In this document: in pieces, positions 27,301 to 34,419 of the stretch
Position numbering within the stretch: position 1 is the stretch's first letter
How the letters are laid out: every line of letters starts with the position of its first letter
Source of the DNA: Chlorobiota bacterium
GTDB lineage: Bacteria; Bacteroidota; Bacteroidia; Bacteroidales; F082
DNA length: 37,254 nucleotides
Reading direction: 5' to 3'
Assembly: GCA_013151215.1 (NCBI GenBank)
Contig: JAADIS010000099.1
Location: 1 to 37,254 of the forward strand
Position numbers and translations under genes: made by a program
The notes under the pieces: model-generated
What the model was told of the DNA's origin: nothing
Seen by the model: the letters and a program-made list of their open reading frames with translations, nothing else
Database searches by the model: none

Positions 27301-27869
27301 TTTGCAAAATCTGCTGAGGCAAGATATATACCGCTATAAGCCAGTTGTTTGCCCGACTCGCTGTATTTATCCTTAACCCATTTAAAATCATCGGTCCGGG
27401 TATTTGTCCAGCCAATCAACTCGTTTTTCGAACCGAAAATTAGTTTTCTGGAGCTGTCCCTTTCCCTCACACAAAGACTGACCAGATTCTTATTGTCGGT
27501 ATGAAAACCCTCAAGTTCCCTGAGATCGAGATTAGAAAGCACGTCAACATTATGGACAAGTACATTTTCGTCGCCATCGAAGAAACTTGCTGCGTGTTTT
27601 ATCGCTCCCCCGGTATCGAGCAACATATCGCTTTCATCTGATATCCCGATAGTCAGATCATCCCAATCTTTACTATTAATATATTCCTTTATCAAATTCG
27701 AATGATGGTGTACGTTAATCATTATCTCGTTTATCCCAATACTTTTAAGCCTGTTTATCAAACGTTCCAGCATAAAGCTTCCATTAACTTCCACGAGTGC
27801 TTTCGGCTTCTTGTCGGTGAGTGCTTTTAAGCGGCTTCCAAGTCCTGCTGCAAGTATAAATGCTTTCAT
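24312..27869 (-). CDS. Fusion: MurU-like sugar-phosphate nucleotidyltransferase plus AddB-like PD-(D/E)XK nuclease
   Basis: Residues 1-245 are a complete nucleotidyltransferase: 'LAAGLGSRLKALTDKKPKAL' (7-26), 'DTGGAIKHA' (85-93), metal-site 'HNVDVL' (Asp109) and 'YWFDLGTEERI', the pattern of MurU and mannose-1-phosphate guanylyltransferase-like enzymes. From Met246 ('MKFLEKIAVELSN') the rest is a full-length Bacteroidota PD-(D/E)XK nuclease related to AddB: an inactivated helicase-like region ('LILPNKR'), a C-terminal nuclease with 'YSPSALNSYISC', 'GSIIHDSLEEF' and 'RIVDYKTGKVE', and an iron-sulfur cysteine set (the Cys of 'YISC' plus Cys1174, 1177 and 1183). The ATG overlaps the upstream kinase stop (TAATG). 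The reading frame crosses the junction without a stop, but an ATGA lies exactly there in the neighbouring frame, so a split pair with a frameshift is an alternative. Confidence 0.82.
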   Translation of the reverse strand: MKAFILAAGLGSRLKALTDKKPKALVEVNGSFMLERLINRLKSIGINEIMINVHHHSNLIKEYINSKDWDDLTIGISDESDMLLDTGGAIKHAASFFDGDENVLVHNVDVLSNLDLRELEGFHTDNKNLVSLCVRERDSSRKLIFGSKNELIGWTNTRTDDFKWVKDKYSESGKQLAYSGIYLASADFAKKMISSGKFSIIDEWLQLAAKENIRAFEETSSYWFDLGTEERIRTAGEFLEKETSSMKFLEKIAVELSNIPRNDLNRTLLILPNKRSIIFLKKHLLKGRVNSFWFPDMLSIEDFMAQLSGFTKADPLSIFFKLFNIYRETTGSKARSFSDFVSWAPMIIRDFNDIDLQLANAGEIFRHLSEARAMKEWNLDGSELSEMQLSFIRFYQSLLALYLKLHETMLNERSAYTGFIYRYNSDNIEVLVKEKKWDNYIFANFSALSKSEEKVFTYIKENKSTKIFFDADEYYINEKEHGLPEQEAGKNIKALLGKWGLNKFNYLTNRLLVSDKNINLYAVQSQLAQVKLVSNLLFPKGRSIDLTETAIILADENLIIPLLNSLPENHPQSDEKLNYNVTLGYPLLFSPLKGFISDWFSLIIKYDQHGAKLLNTRSLQKLFLSNVLISGLNAEQKEELKKIRDYFINENLSYIGRPELLKLFGSRAKSLLGLSSLLFDEAETALALLTKLSEILLHLSSNIIGADTGHTMLKEQLNKFLGICKQFEMSARDNLKHLDLQTFSNLFFQLVANYEINLKGEPLSGIQIMGMLETRALDFKNIIIISANEGILPKAASPDTFIPFDIRNFYGLPLPNDRNSVISYHFFRLLQYAQDISIIYNQSSEGTGIGEPSRFIRQIELELVKTNNNISLNKYGLNIPAIPGINEISINKTDSIIEKLEQKSVSGYSPSALNSYISCSLKFYFQYILKIRKEKEIESSVESNTFGSIIHDSLEEFYRDFIGKEIKAEVLKTKLKDLDAVLIKFFEKHYNTKNIRFGQNLLTWEVSKQYIRNFIKSEIQRLKAQRIEIIGLEEKAEYILKTAKRDIKLYGIIDRIEKPVGGNILRIVDYKTGKVEPGSLQPGATADLIGKTKFSKAFQLVFYKFLYENNHYTDLAVEAGIISLRNLSNSFMRFGIKGLDKDTSLYFVDLLNELFDEIYNPDISFSQTEDENNCEYCDFKDICNR

Positions 27870-29308
27870 TAAATACCTTTTTCAAGTTGTTGATGACGTA
27901 AACTCACTATCACTCTTTCACTATATTTACCAATTATTAGCCCTGCAATTTTTTCGGCACAATAAACTGAGCGATGCTTGCCTCCCGTACATCCAAAGTT
28001 AATCTGCAAGTTATTAAAACCTCTGTCCAAATAGTTATCGATACTTTGTTTCACCATTGTATATGCTTGATTTACAAACAGTTTAGTTTCGGGCTTCTCG
28101 TTCAGGAAATCTATTACCATCTTGTCCCTACCGGTAAAGTCTTTGAGGTTTTTATATCTTCCGGGGTTTGGCAAGGCCCTGCAGTCGAAAGCAAATCCTC
28201 CCCCGTTACCGCTTATGTCTATAGGGTATCCACCTTTTTTATAAGAGAAACTGTTAATGTTTACTTGCAGTTTTTCCCTGATAGTGGTTATAAGCTCATA
28301 TTCCTTCAAATCGCAAATTTGCATAAAAACAGATTTGAGCTCAGCAAATCCATCGCCCAAAGGCTTCTGCTCCAATAGTATCTTGATGTTTTTAATAACA
28401 TAAGGGATACTCTGTAAGAAATGCGCCTTTGCCTGCAGTTTCCCCCTATAACCGTAAGCGCCCATCACCTGCATGATCCTAAACCAAATAAACCAGTGAT
28501 AATGCTCTTTGAAATCTTCGGCTAAGTTAGTGGATTGTTTCTTTAGCTCATCAAGATAAAAGTCCGATAATTCGTCCCTGAAGCCCTCCATCAGATTGGC
28601 TTTAGCCTGATATAATAATGAGACCACATCGTACACCAAAGGTCCCTGACGCCCCCCCTGGAAATCGATAAACCAAGGTTCGCCATTGTGTATCATTATG
28701 TTACGGGCCTGAAAGTCGCGATATAGGAAAAAACCGGGCTTTGCGGCAAGTAGCAGTTTGCTTAGATTCCGGAAATCTGTTTCGAGCTTCAGTTCATCAA
28801 AATAAATAGTATGGGTTTTGATAAAGTAGTATTTGAAATAATTCAAGTCCCATAGTATGTTGTCGGGGCCGAATTTTTTTACCGGCCATGCAACATCTAG
28901 GTCGAGACCTTTTATGCCTTGGGTTTGAAACCTTAAAAGCTGTTTTAAGACTTTCTGGTATAACTTCCTTTTTTCGCCCGTTTTCATCGATGCTGCAGCA
29001 TCCAACATAGTTTGGTCTCCGAGGTCTTGCAGCAAAAAATAGCGGTACGATTCGTCTTTTGCATAAATTTCCGGAACGTTCAGGCCTTTTTTCAGGAAAT
29101 GCATGCTGAACGAATATTGAGCTATGTTCTCGTTTACCTCAGGATTGAACGCTGCCAAAACAGGCTTGTGGCCGTAATACTCGAAAAACACCCTAAAATA
29201 CAATCTTGCCGATCCGGCAGAAGGCAGCTCGACGATTTCTTCCACCTTGGGGTAGTTGTTTTTCGCTAAAATTTGATTTATGTTTTCAATATGTGTAACC
29301 AATGTCAT
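27869..29308 (-). CDS. AmgK-like sugar kinase (aminoglycoside phosphotransferase fold) fused to a RapZ C-terminal domain
   Basis: Residues 1-310 form an aminoglycoside-phosphotransferase-type kinase: nucleotide-side 'SARLYFRV', catalytic loop 'LYRDFQARNIMI' (Asp198, Asn203) and 'WFIDFQGGRQGP' (Asp215). This motif set is that of AmgK, which phosphorylates MurNAc/GlcNAc at the anomeric carbon. Residues about 346-479 match the C-terminal domain of RapZ: 'SFSYKKGGYP', 'DCRALPNPGRY', 'LTGRD'-like 'FTGRD' and 'GCTGGKHRSV' (439-448); in Escherichia coli that domain binds glucosamine-6-phosphate and a small RNA. The stop overlaps the ATG of the MurU-like gene, so kinase and nucleotidyltransferase are translationally coupled, as expected for consecutive steps (sugar-1-phosphate, then nucleotide sugar). 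Substrate assignment is inferred. Confidence 0.85.
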   Translation of the reverse strand: MTLVTHIENINQILAKNNYPKVEEIVELPSAGSARLYFRVFFEYYGHKPVLAAFNPEVNENIAQYSFSMHFLKKGLNVPEIYAKDESYRYFLLQDLGDQTMLDAAASMKTGEKRKLYQKVLKQLLRFQTQGIKGLDLDVAWPVKKFGPDNILWDLNYFKYYFIKTHTIYFDELKLETDFRNLSKLLLAAKPGFFLYRDFQARNIMIHNGEPWFIDFQGGRQGPLVYDVVSLLYQAKANLMEGFRDELSDFYLDELKKQSTNLAEDFKEHYHWFIWFRIMQVMGAYGYRGKLQAKAHFLQSIPYVIKNIKILLEQKPLGDGFAELKSVFMQICDLKEYELITTIREKLQVNINSFSYKKGGYPIDISGNGGGFAFDCRALPNPGRYKNLKDFTGRDKMVIDFLNEKPETKLFVNQAYTMVKQSIDNYLDRGFNNLQINFGCTGGKHRSVYCAEKIAGLIIGKYSERVIVSLRHQQLEKGI

Positions 29309-29420
29309 AATGGAAAATGATGTCCTACAGTTTTTATGCTAAATTAATCTATTTGTTAAGACTAATGCTTATTTAGAGACAATTTGGAATCAATATTTAA
29401 TTTTTTGATTGATATTTGGT

Positions 29421-29428
29421 TAATTTTG
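29421..29428 (+). promoter_or_regulatory. Bacteroidota -7 promoter element for the ferritin-like gene
   Basis: TAATTTTG is an exact TAnnTTTG match 27 bases before the ATG at 29456. It supports the ATG over an in-frame TTG at 29384, which would lie upstream of the promoter. Confidence 0.5.
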
Positions 29429-29455
29429 TGGGTTGATAACTTTAACGAAATAGTA

Positions 29456-29959
29456 ATGGAGCAAAAGGATAAAACGGTTGATGTTTTAAAAACAGCAATC
29501 CTTCTTGAAAGAAGAGGAAAGGCTTTCTATACCCAGGCTGCACGCCAATCGGAAAGCAAATCGGCAAAAAAGATTTTTGAGATGATGGCCGAGGAAGAAG
29601 AGGCCCATATCGACTTTCTTGTCAAACAATTCAAAAACTATCAGACGAATCATGAGTTTTTGACCAGTGAGGAGCATCATGAGGAAGACGAGACCGTTGT
29701 TCAGATTTTGACCGAGAAAATCAAGAACGAGATATCTGCCGCCGGCTTTGAGGCCGCGGCTATTTCTGCGGCAATTGATTTTGAGAACCGTGCTATAGAA
29801 ATTTATTCGAAACGTGCGAAAGAGGCCACCGACCCAAAGGAAAAGGACACCTACCGGATGTTGGCCGACTGGGAAAGCACTCATCATAACCTGCTTTATA
29901 AGTTGAACGAGGACTTAAAAGAGCAAATATGGGACGACAACAATTTCTGGCCTTTTTAA
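29456..29959 (+). CDS. Ferritin-like diiron protein (rubrerythrin-type helical bundle)
   Basis: From the ATG at 29456 the protein has 167 residues. It shows two copies of the diiron helix pair: 'LERRGKAFYTQAA' with 'EEEEAHIDFL', and 'FENRAIEIYSKRA' with 'ADWESTHHNLLY'. These carry the E...ExxH ligands of rubrerythrin/ferritin-like proteins. No rubredoxin-type Cys motif is present, so it is the 'ferritin family' form without the FeS4 domain. Likely roles are peroxide reduction or iron handling. A 24-residue upstream extension from a TTG is in frame but lies ahead of the promoter-like element and is not expected to be made. A NifX-like mini-ORF starts 26 bases downstream. Confidence 0.85.
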   Translation: MEQKDKTVDVLKTAILLERRGKAFYTQAARQSESKSAKKIFEMMAEEEEAHIDFLVKQFKNYQTNHEFLTSEEHHEEDETVVQILTEKIKNEISAAGFEAAAISAAIDFENRAIEIYSKRAKEATDPKEKDTYRMLADWESTHHNLLYKLNEDLKEQIWDDNNFWPF

Positions 29960-29985
29960 TAACTTGAATCATAAATATTTAAGCA

Positions 29986-30129
29986 ATGATAAAATTGGCA
30001 ATACTCCTTGAGGGTACTGGGCTTGCCCATCATTTTGGGCACAGCAGGTTGTTTTATTTCGCTGAAATAGCGGATAAGAAAATCGTGAATAACGAATTAA
30101 AATATGGCAAAAACTATTGCCATCACTAA
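29986..30129 (+). CDS. 47-residue NifX/NifB-C-like (dinitrogenase iron-molybdenum cofactor family) mini-protein, possibly a truncated remnant
   Basis: An ATG-started frame reads 'MIKLAILLEGTGLAHHFGH' then 'SRLFYFAEIADKKIVNNEL' and ends '...GKNYCHH' before a TAA at 30127-30129. The first 38 residues follow the N-terminal half of the FeMo-cofactor-binding family (PF02579), whose hallmark is '(S/A)HFGH...F...E..D.KI...E'. Family members run to about 100-120 residues and continue with a 'PHE...LP.WL....V...I.GG.G' half, which is missing here; the following 30 bases are AT-rich non-coding sequence. It lies between the ferritin-like gene and the lyase gene, on the same strand. It may be a decayed gene or a real short protein with His/Cys metal ligands (HHFGH, CHH). 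Confidence 0.6.
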   Translation: MIKLAILLEGTGLAHHFGHSRLFYFAEIADKKIVNNELKYGKNYCHH

Positions 30130-30159
30130 TATGTACATATTTAATAATTATAAATAATA

Positions 30160-31341
30160 ATGGAAACAAAAAATAAAGGGTTTAATTCAAAGTTAATCCA
30201 TGCCGGTGGAATTCACGATGAAAAAGGTAGTGCAGTAACTCCAATTTATCAAACATCCACATTTAGTTTTAAAAGTGCCGATCACGGCGCGCGTTGCTTT
30301 TCGGGCGAGGAAAAAGGATATATCTACACCCGCCTGGGAAATCCGACAATCGAGGATCTGGAGGTTACAGTTGCCGAATTGGAAAATGGTTATGCCAGTC
30401 TTGCCGTTGCCTCCGGGATGGCAGCAGTAAACACGGTTTATCTTAGCCTGCTTGGTCAAGGCGATCACATGATAGCGCATAACGCCTTGTACGGGCCCTC
30501 AAGAGGGATAATGGAAAAACTTTATCCGAAATACGGGGTCGAATCCGATTTTGTTGATGCAACTAAAATTGAAGAAATTGAAAAGGCAATCAAGCCAAAT
30601 ACGAAACTATTGTACCTTGAGACGCCCGCAAACCCGACTATGGGCATAACCGATATAAAAGCAGCCTCGGAACTTGCTCATAAACACGATATTATAGTTT
30701 GTGTCGATAATACTTTTTGTAGTCCTTATTTACAAAACCCCATTGACCTGGGAGCAGATATAGTACTCCATTCAATGACGAAGTTTATTAATGGCCATGC
30801 CGATATAGTTGGCGGAATTGTTATTGCCAAGGAAAAAGCACTTTTCGACGAGCTTAAATATGTTATGCTGAACATGGGGTTTAATATGGATCCCCATCAG
30901 GCATATCTGGTTAGGCGCGGCTTGAAAACCCTGGCTATCAGAATCGACAGGGCACAGGAAAGCTCAAAAAAGGTTGCAGAGTATCTTGAGGCCCACGAAA
31001 AAGTAGAGTGGGTGTTGTACCCAGGCTTGAGATCACATCCGCAATACGAATTGGGACTATCGCAAATGAGGGGGCCGGGCGCCATGATCTCGTTTGGCGT
31101 GAAGGGAGGTATCGATGCAGGTAAAACCCTTATGGACAATGTTAAACTGGCGTTGCTCGCAGTCTCGCTCGGAGGTATAGAAACCCTCATCCAGCACCCT
31201 GCCTCCATGACGCACTCAAAACTCAGCCCCGAAGCAAGACATGAATCAGGAATTACGGACGGCCTTATTCGCCTTTCGATAGGTATTGAGGATGTCGAGG
31301 ACATAATCTCTGATCTGGATCAGGCCTTGTCTCTTGTATAG
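30160..31341 (+). CDS. PLP-dependent Cys/Met metabolism enzyme, probably methionine gamma-lyase
   Basis: The 393 residues match the Cys/Met metabolism family along their whole length: 'TPIYQTSTF', 'YIYTRLGNPT' (Tyr56, Arg58 for the neighbouring subunit's PLP phosphate), 'ASGMAAV', 'CVDNTFCSPY' (Asp183) and the PLP lysine in 'SMTKFINGHADIVGG' (Lys208). Methionine gamma-lyase splits methionine into methanethiol, ammonia and 2-oxobutyrate; relatives act on cystathionine or homocysteine. The active-site Tyr111 is kept, but the next-but-one residue, Cys116 in the Pseudomonas putida enzyme, is Pro113 here ('LYGPSRG'), so specificity is uncertain. The gene stands alone and ends at a strong terminator. 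Confidence 0.85.
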   Translation: METKNKGFNSKLIHAGGIHDEKGSAVTPIYQTSTFSFKSADHGARCFSGEEKGYIYTRLGNPTIEDLEVTVAELENGYASLAVASGMAAVNTVYLSLLGQGDHMIAHNALYGPSRGIMEKLYPKYGVESDFVDATKIEEIEKAIKPNTKLLYLETPANPTMGITDIKAASELAHKHDIIVCVDNTFCSPYLQNPIDLGADIVLHSMTKFINGHADIVGGIVIAKEKALFDELKYVMLNMGFNMDPHQAYLVRRGLKTLAIRIDRAQESSKKVAEYLEAHEKVEWVLYPGLRSHPQYELGLSQMRGPGAMISFGVKGGIDAGKTLMDNVKLALLAVSLGGIETLIQHPASMTHSKLSPEARHESGITDGLIRLSIGIEDVEDIISDLDQALSLV

Positions 31342-31368
31342 AAGTTTGTAAATTAATATGATACGAAT

Positions 31369-31404
31369 AAATCCCCCGCTTTTTTGTGGGGGATTTGTTT
31401 TTTA
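31369..31404 (+). terminator. Rho-independent terminator after the lyase gene
   Basis: A perfect 9-bp stem (AAATCCCCC at 31369-31377 with GGGGGATTT at 31388-31396) is followed by GTTTTTT. It starts 28 bases after the stop codon. The symmetric A-tract means that it could also work on the other strand. Confidence 0.88.
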
Positions 31405-31413
31405 AAAGCAGTC

Positions 31414-31445
31414 TTGATTATTAGTGTAAATAATTACTATTTTTG
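31414..31445 (+). promoter_or_regulatory. Bacteroidota promoter for the DUF349 gene
   Basis: TATTTTTG (31438-31445) is an exact -7 match, and a CTTG with TTG at 31414-31416 lies 21 bases upstream, close to the usual -33 position. The ATG at 31548 is about 100 bases downstream, giving a fairly long leader with no obvious structure. Confidence 0.5.
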
Positions 31446-31547
31446 CCTTCTTATTTAGTTGGGATTAATATAATTGGAATATTTGTAAGAATCTGTTTTG
31501 TCGCCTTTTGGCGATGTAATTCTAAAGCATAAAATGTTTATTTAATA

Positions 31548-33545
31548 ATGGAAGAGAAAATGCAATCCGATCAAAATCCGGTAATAAAACCGGAGGAGAA
31601 GTCTGAAACTACCGATAAGGTAGTAGAAAAAAAATCCGTAAGAGAAATTAATGAAGCGGAGAAAGTCGAAATCTCAAATCTTTTAAAGGGAGTCGTGCCA
31701 AAGGAAGATGCTTTAAGCGTTAGTGATGACCGTACTGAGAAAGCTACTGTAGATACAACACAACTATCTGATACCGAAAGAAAAGAAATACGGCTGCTGC
31801 TAAGCGGAAAACTAAAAAAAGATGTTAAGGTCGATAAACATATTGATTATGGCAGCCTTAACAAACAAGAGCTTGTAGAGTTATTGGAAGATGTTGTATT
31901 AGAGAAGGATATCTCCAAGATTAAAAGGCAGGTCTCCGATATCAAGATGCACTTCCATAAGCTTAATCAGGAGGAAATCCATGCCAAGAAACAATTGTTT
32001 GTTTCCGAAGGTGGAAATGAAGAGGATTTTGAGCACAATGAGGATCCCCTGGAGAAAAGGTTCAACATTGCCTTTGGTGTTTATCGCCATAATAAGGTGA
32101 AATATTCTGAACAGCTTGAAAAGCAGAAGATTATCAACCTGAAACTGAAGCACGAAATACTTGATGAGCTTAAAGAGCTTATAAATTCGGATGAAACCCT
32201 CAAGAAAACGTATGATGAGTTCAAGGCACTTCAGGAAAGGTGGAAAGAAATTGGGATGATACCGGCTTCGGAACTTGGCGAACTATGGAAAAACTATCAC
32301 TTCCTAGTCGAGAAATTCTTTGACAAGGTCAGGATAAACAAGGAACTGCGCGATCTTGACCTTAAGAAAAACCTCGAGGCAAAGATAGCGCTTTGTGAAA
32401 AGGCCGAGGAATTGCTGATGGAGGAATCCATTATAAAGTCGTTTAAGCTGCTTCAAAAATATCACGACGAATATCGTGAGATAGGCCCTGCCCCCAGCGA
32501 TAAAAAAGAAGAGCTATGGGCGCGTTTTAAAGCTGCAACCGATAAGATTAATGAAAAAAGAAGAGAATATTATTCGGGCATACAAGATATACAGGAAGAA
32601 AACTATAAGGCTAAACTGGCTCTTATAGAGCAAGTTAAAGAGGTAGTTGCCCTTGAGCTGAACTCGATAAAAGAATGGAACCTCAATACCGACAAGGTAA
32701 ATAACCTCTTGAAGACCTGGAAAACCATAGGAAGGGTTCCCAAGGCCCATAACGATGAGGTATGGGAGACTTTCAGGGCTCATCTGAATACATTCTTTGA
32801 GAACAAACGCAAATATTTCAGTGTTGTTAAGGAGCAGCAGATGAATAATTATAATTTGAAGCTCGATTTATGTGTTGAAGCCGAAAGTTTAAAGGACAGT
32901 ACCGACTGGAAGAGTACTACCGATAAGTTAATACGCCTGCAAAAACAATGGAAGACAATAGGGCCTGTGCCAAGGCGCAATTCCGATAAGATATGGAAAC
33001 GGTTCCGTGCTGCCTGCGATGTTTTCTTTGAAAACAAATCAGCCCATTTTAAAGGCAGGAAAGACGAAGAAAAGAATAATTTTGAGGCTAAAAAGGCAAT
33101 TGTTGACGCTATTGTTGCTTTTGAACCAACAAAGGACAAAACCAAGAACCTCGACACCTTAAAAGGTTTCCAACGTAGCTGGTTCGAGATTGGCCATGTC
33201 CCTTTCGATAAAAAGGACAAACTGCAATCGGCATACCGGGAAGCCGTTGATGCCTTGCTCGATAAAATGCAGATTAAAAAATCAGAATTGTCGCAAGAGG
33301 ATTTCAAGGAAAAAGTTGAGCTTATGAAAAGCGCCCCTGATTCCGACCGCATAATCTTTAAGGAGAAATCATTCCTGAGAAATAAAATCAACAAGTTGCA
33401 AGAGGACGTAACACTCTGGGAAAACAACATTGGTTTCTTTAGTATCACAAATAAATCGAATACCTTTAAAGATGAGTTCCAGAACAAGATAGATAAGGCT
33501 AAAAAAGAGATCGAACTGATAAAGACAAAGCTCAGGATGCTTTAA
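31548..33545 (+). CDS. DUF349 domain protein with five tandem repeats
   Basis: A 665-residue, highly charged, largely alpha-helical protein without signal peptide or membrane segment, so probably cytoplasmic. After a disordered acidic/lysine-rich N-terminus (about 1-110) come five DUF349 repeats of about 75 residues, each built round 'W..IG..P....(D/E).(L/I)W..F': 'WKEIGMIPASELGELWKNY', 'YREIGPAPSDKKEELWARF', 'WKTIGRVPKAHNDEVWETF', 'WKTIGPVPRRNSDKIWKRF' and 'WFEIGHVPFDKKDKLQSAY'. The last repeat lacks the second Trp. A coiled-coil tail with many Lys and Glu closes the protein. DUF349 proteins are common in Bacteroidota, and their function is not established. The gene is monocistronic and convergent with the next gene. 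Confidence 0.88.
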   Translation: MEEKMQSDQNPVIKPEEKSETTDKVVEKKSVREINEAEKVEISNLLKGVVPKEDALSVSDDRTEKATVDTTQLSDTERKEIRLLLSGKLKKDVKVDKHIDYGSLNKQELVELLEDVVLEKDISKIKRQVSDIKMHFHKLNQEEIHAKKQLFVSEGGNEEDFEHNEDPLEKRFNIAFGVYRHNKVKYSEQLEKQKIINLKLKHEILDELKELINSDETLKKTYDEFKALQERWKEIGMIPASELGELWKNYHFLVEKFFDKVRINKELRDLDLKKNLEAKIALCEKAEELLMEESIIKSFKLLQKYHDEYREIGPAPSDKKEELWARFKAATDKINEKRREYYSGIQDIQEENYKAKLALIEQVKEVVALELNSIKEWNLNTDKVNNLLKTWKTIGRVPKAHNDEVWETFRAHLNTFFENKRKYFSVVKEQQMNNYNLKLDLCVEAESLKDSTDWKSTTDKLIRLQKQWKTIGPVPRRNSDKIWKRFRAACDVFFENKSAHFKGRKDEEKNNFEAKKAIVDAIVAFEPTKDKTKNLDTLKGFQRSWFEIGHVPFDKKDKLQSAYREAVDALLDKMQIKKSELSQEDFKEKVELMKSAPDSDRIIFKEKSFLRNKINKLQEDVTLWENNIGFFSITNKSNTFKDEFQNKIDKAKKEIELIKTKLRML

Positions 33546-33668
33546 CGTATTGGATATAAGACAGATATAATAACCATATCTTAATTGCCCCGGATGGGTA
33601 AAATGACTTCTCCCTTTTTTTACTGATTGATGCGGTGAGTTGGGATTTCTTGCATCCTGCCCCGGCCC

Positions 33669-34328
33669 TTATTGAATGGTATTTGAATTAACCATCTCCA
33701 ATAAAGTAGTGTCGCCGTTTGCAACATTTAGCATTTTTATCATGCCGTAGCTTTTTGCCAGGTAAAAGTCGAAATCGCCAAAGCCTTGCTCATAAAAATC
33801 TATCACCTTTGTATGGTAAACATCTGTATAAGTTTTACCTCTCAGTTCCATGCTGGGAATTAGCTCGATATTCTTATAAGCACCCTCATGCTCACCCAGG
33901 ATCTGTTCTTCGCCCATCGGATATTTCGCATCGAAGATCAACCTGTAATCCCCGTTATCGAAGAATAACCACATCTGAGAGTTCATGGTGTTTACGGCAT
34001 TCAAAGTGCTGCCGGCAGTAAGCTCAATAAACGACAAGCCTATGTTGTTTTGTGCGACAATCATGTCAAACGCCTGGTAATTATAATGTTCGTTAAATTC
34101 ATTTAACCATTTATTTTCCTGAATATCAGTAATTTGTACGATATCGTTCCCATCAATGGCCGAACTGTAATACTCCCAGCTGGTACCGCTCTGGAAAAGG
34201 CAATATGATTTAAACTCATCGGAAAGTTTATAATATGGGATAGGAGTGATTTTTGGCCCGCAGCTATTTGCAATAAAAAACAGCAAGACCAATGTTGGCA
34301 ACTTAAAATATTTCAAAATAACTTTCAT
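33669..34328 (-). CDS. Lipoprotein of unknown function
   Basis: The 219-residue product has a lipoprotein signal 'LVLLFFIANSCGPK' with the lipobox cysteine at 23. The mature part shows 'FQSGTSWEYYSS' and 'LAKSYGMIKM', a pattern seen in Bacteroidota lipoproteins with a beta-rich fold that begin by describing a 'G..W.Y' strand, but no named domain was recognised. It is probably anchored to the outer membrane facing the periplasm, or surface-exposed. It diverges from chorismate synthase across a 91-base gap; no partner is evident. Confidence 0.65.
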   Translation of the reverse strand: MKVILKYFKLPTLVLLFFIANSCGPKITPIPYYKLSDEFKSYCLFQSGTSWEYYSSAIDGNDIVQITDIQENKWLNEFNEHYNYQAFDMIVAQNNIGLSFIELTAGSTLNAVNTMNSQMWLFFDNGDYRLIFDAKYPMGEEQILGEHEGAYKNIELIPSMELRGKTYTDVYHTKVIDFYEQGFGDFDFYLAKSYGMIKMLNVANGDTTLLEMVNSNTIQ

Positions 34329-34419
34329 GTTTTTCGTTTTCGATAGATTTATAGTCCTTAACTAATGAAATAAAACTTAATTTTACAAAATTACAAAATC
34401 ATGCATTAGAAATACAGAA

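Noticed and set aside
29969-30169. 66-codon minus-strand frame opposite the NifX-like mini-ORF
   Set aside because: It has no recognisable domain, runs against both neighbours, and the plus-strand frame in the same place has a clear family pattern.
33546-33668. Weak AT-rich inverted repeat (AGATAT/ATATCT) between convergent genes as a terminator
   Set aside because: The stem is only six A/T-rich pairs without an adjoining T-run, so chance is a better explanation.
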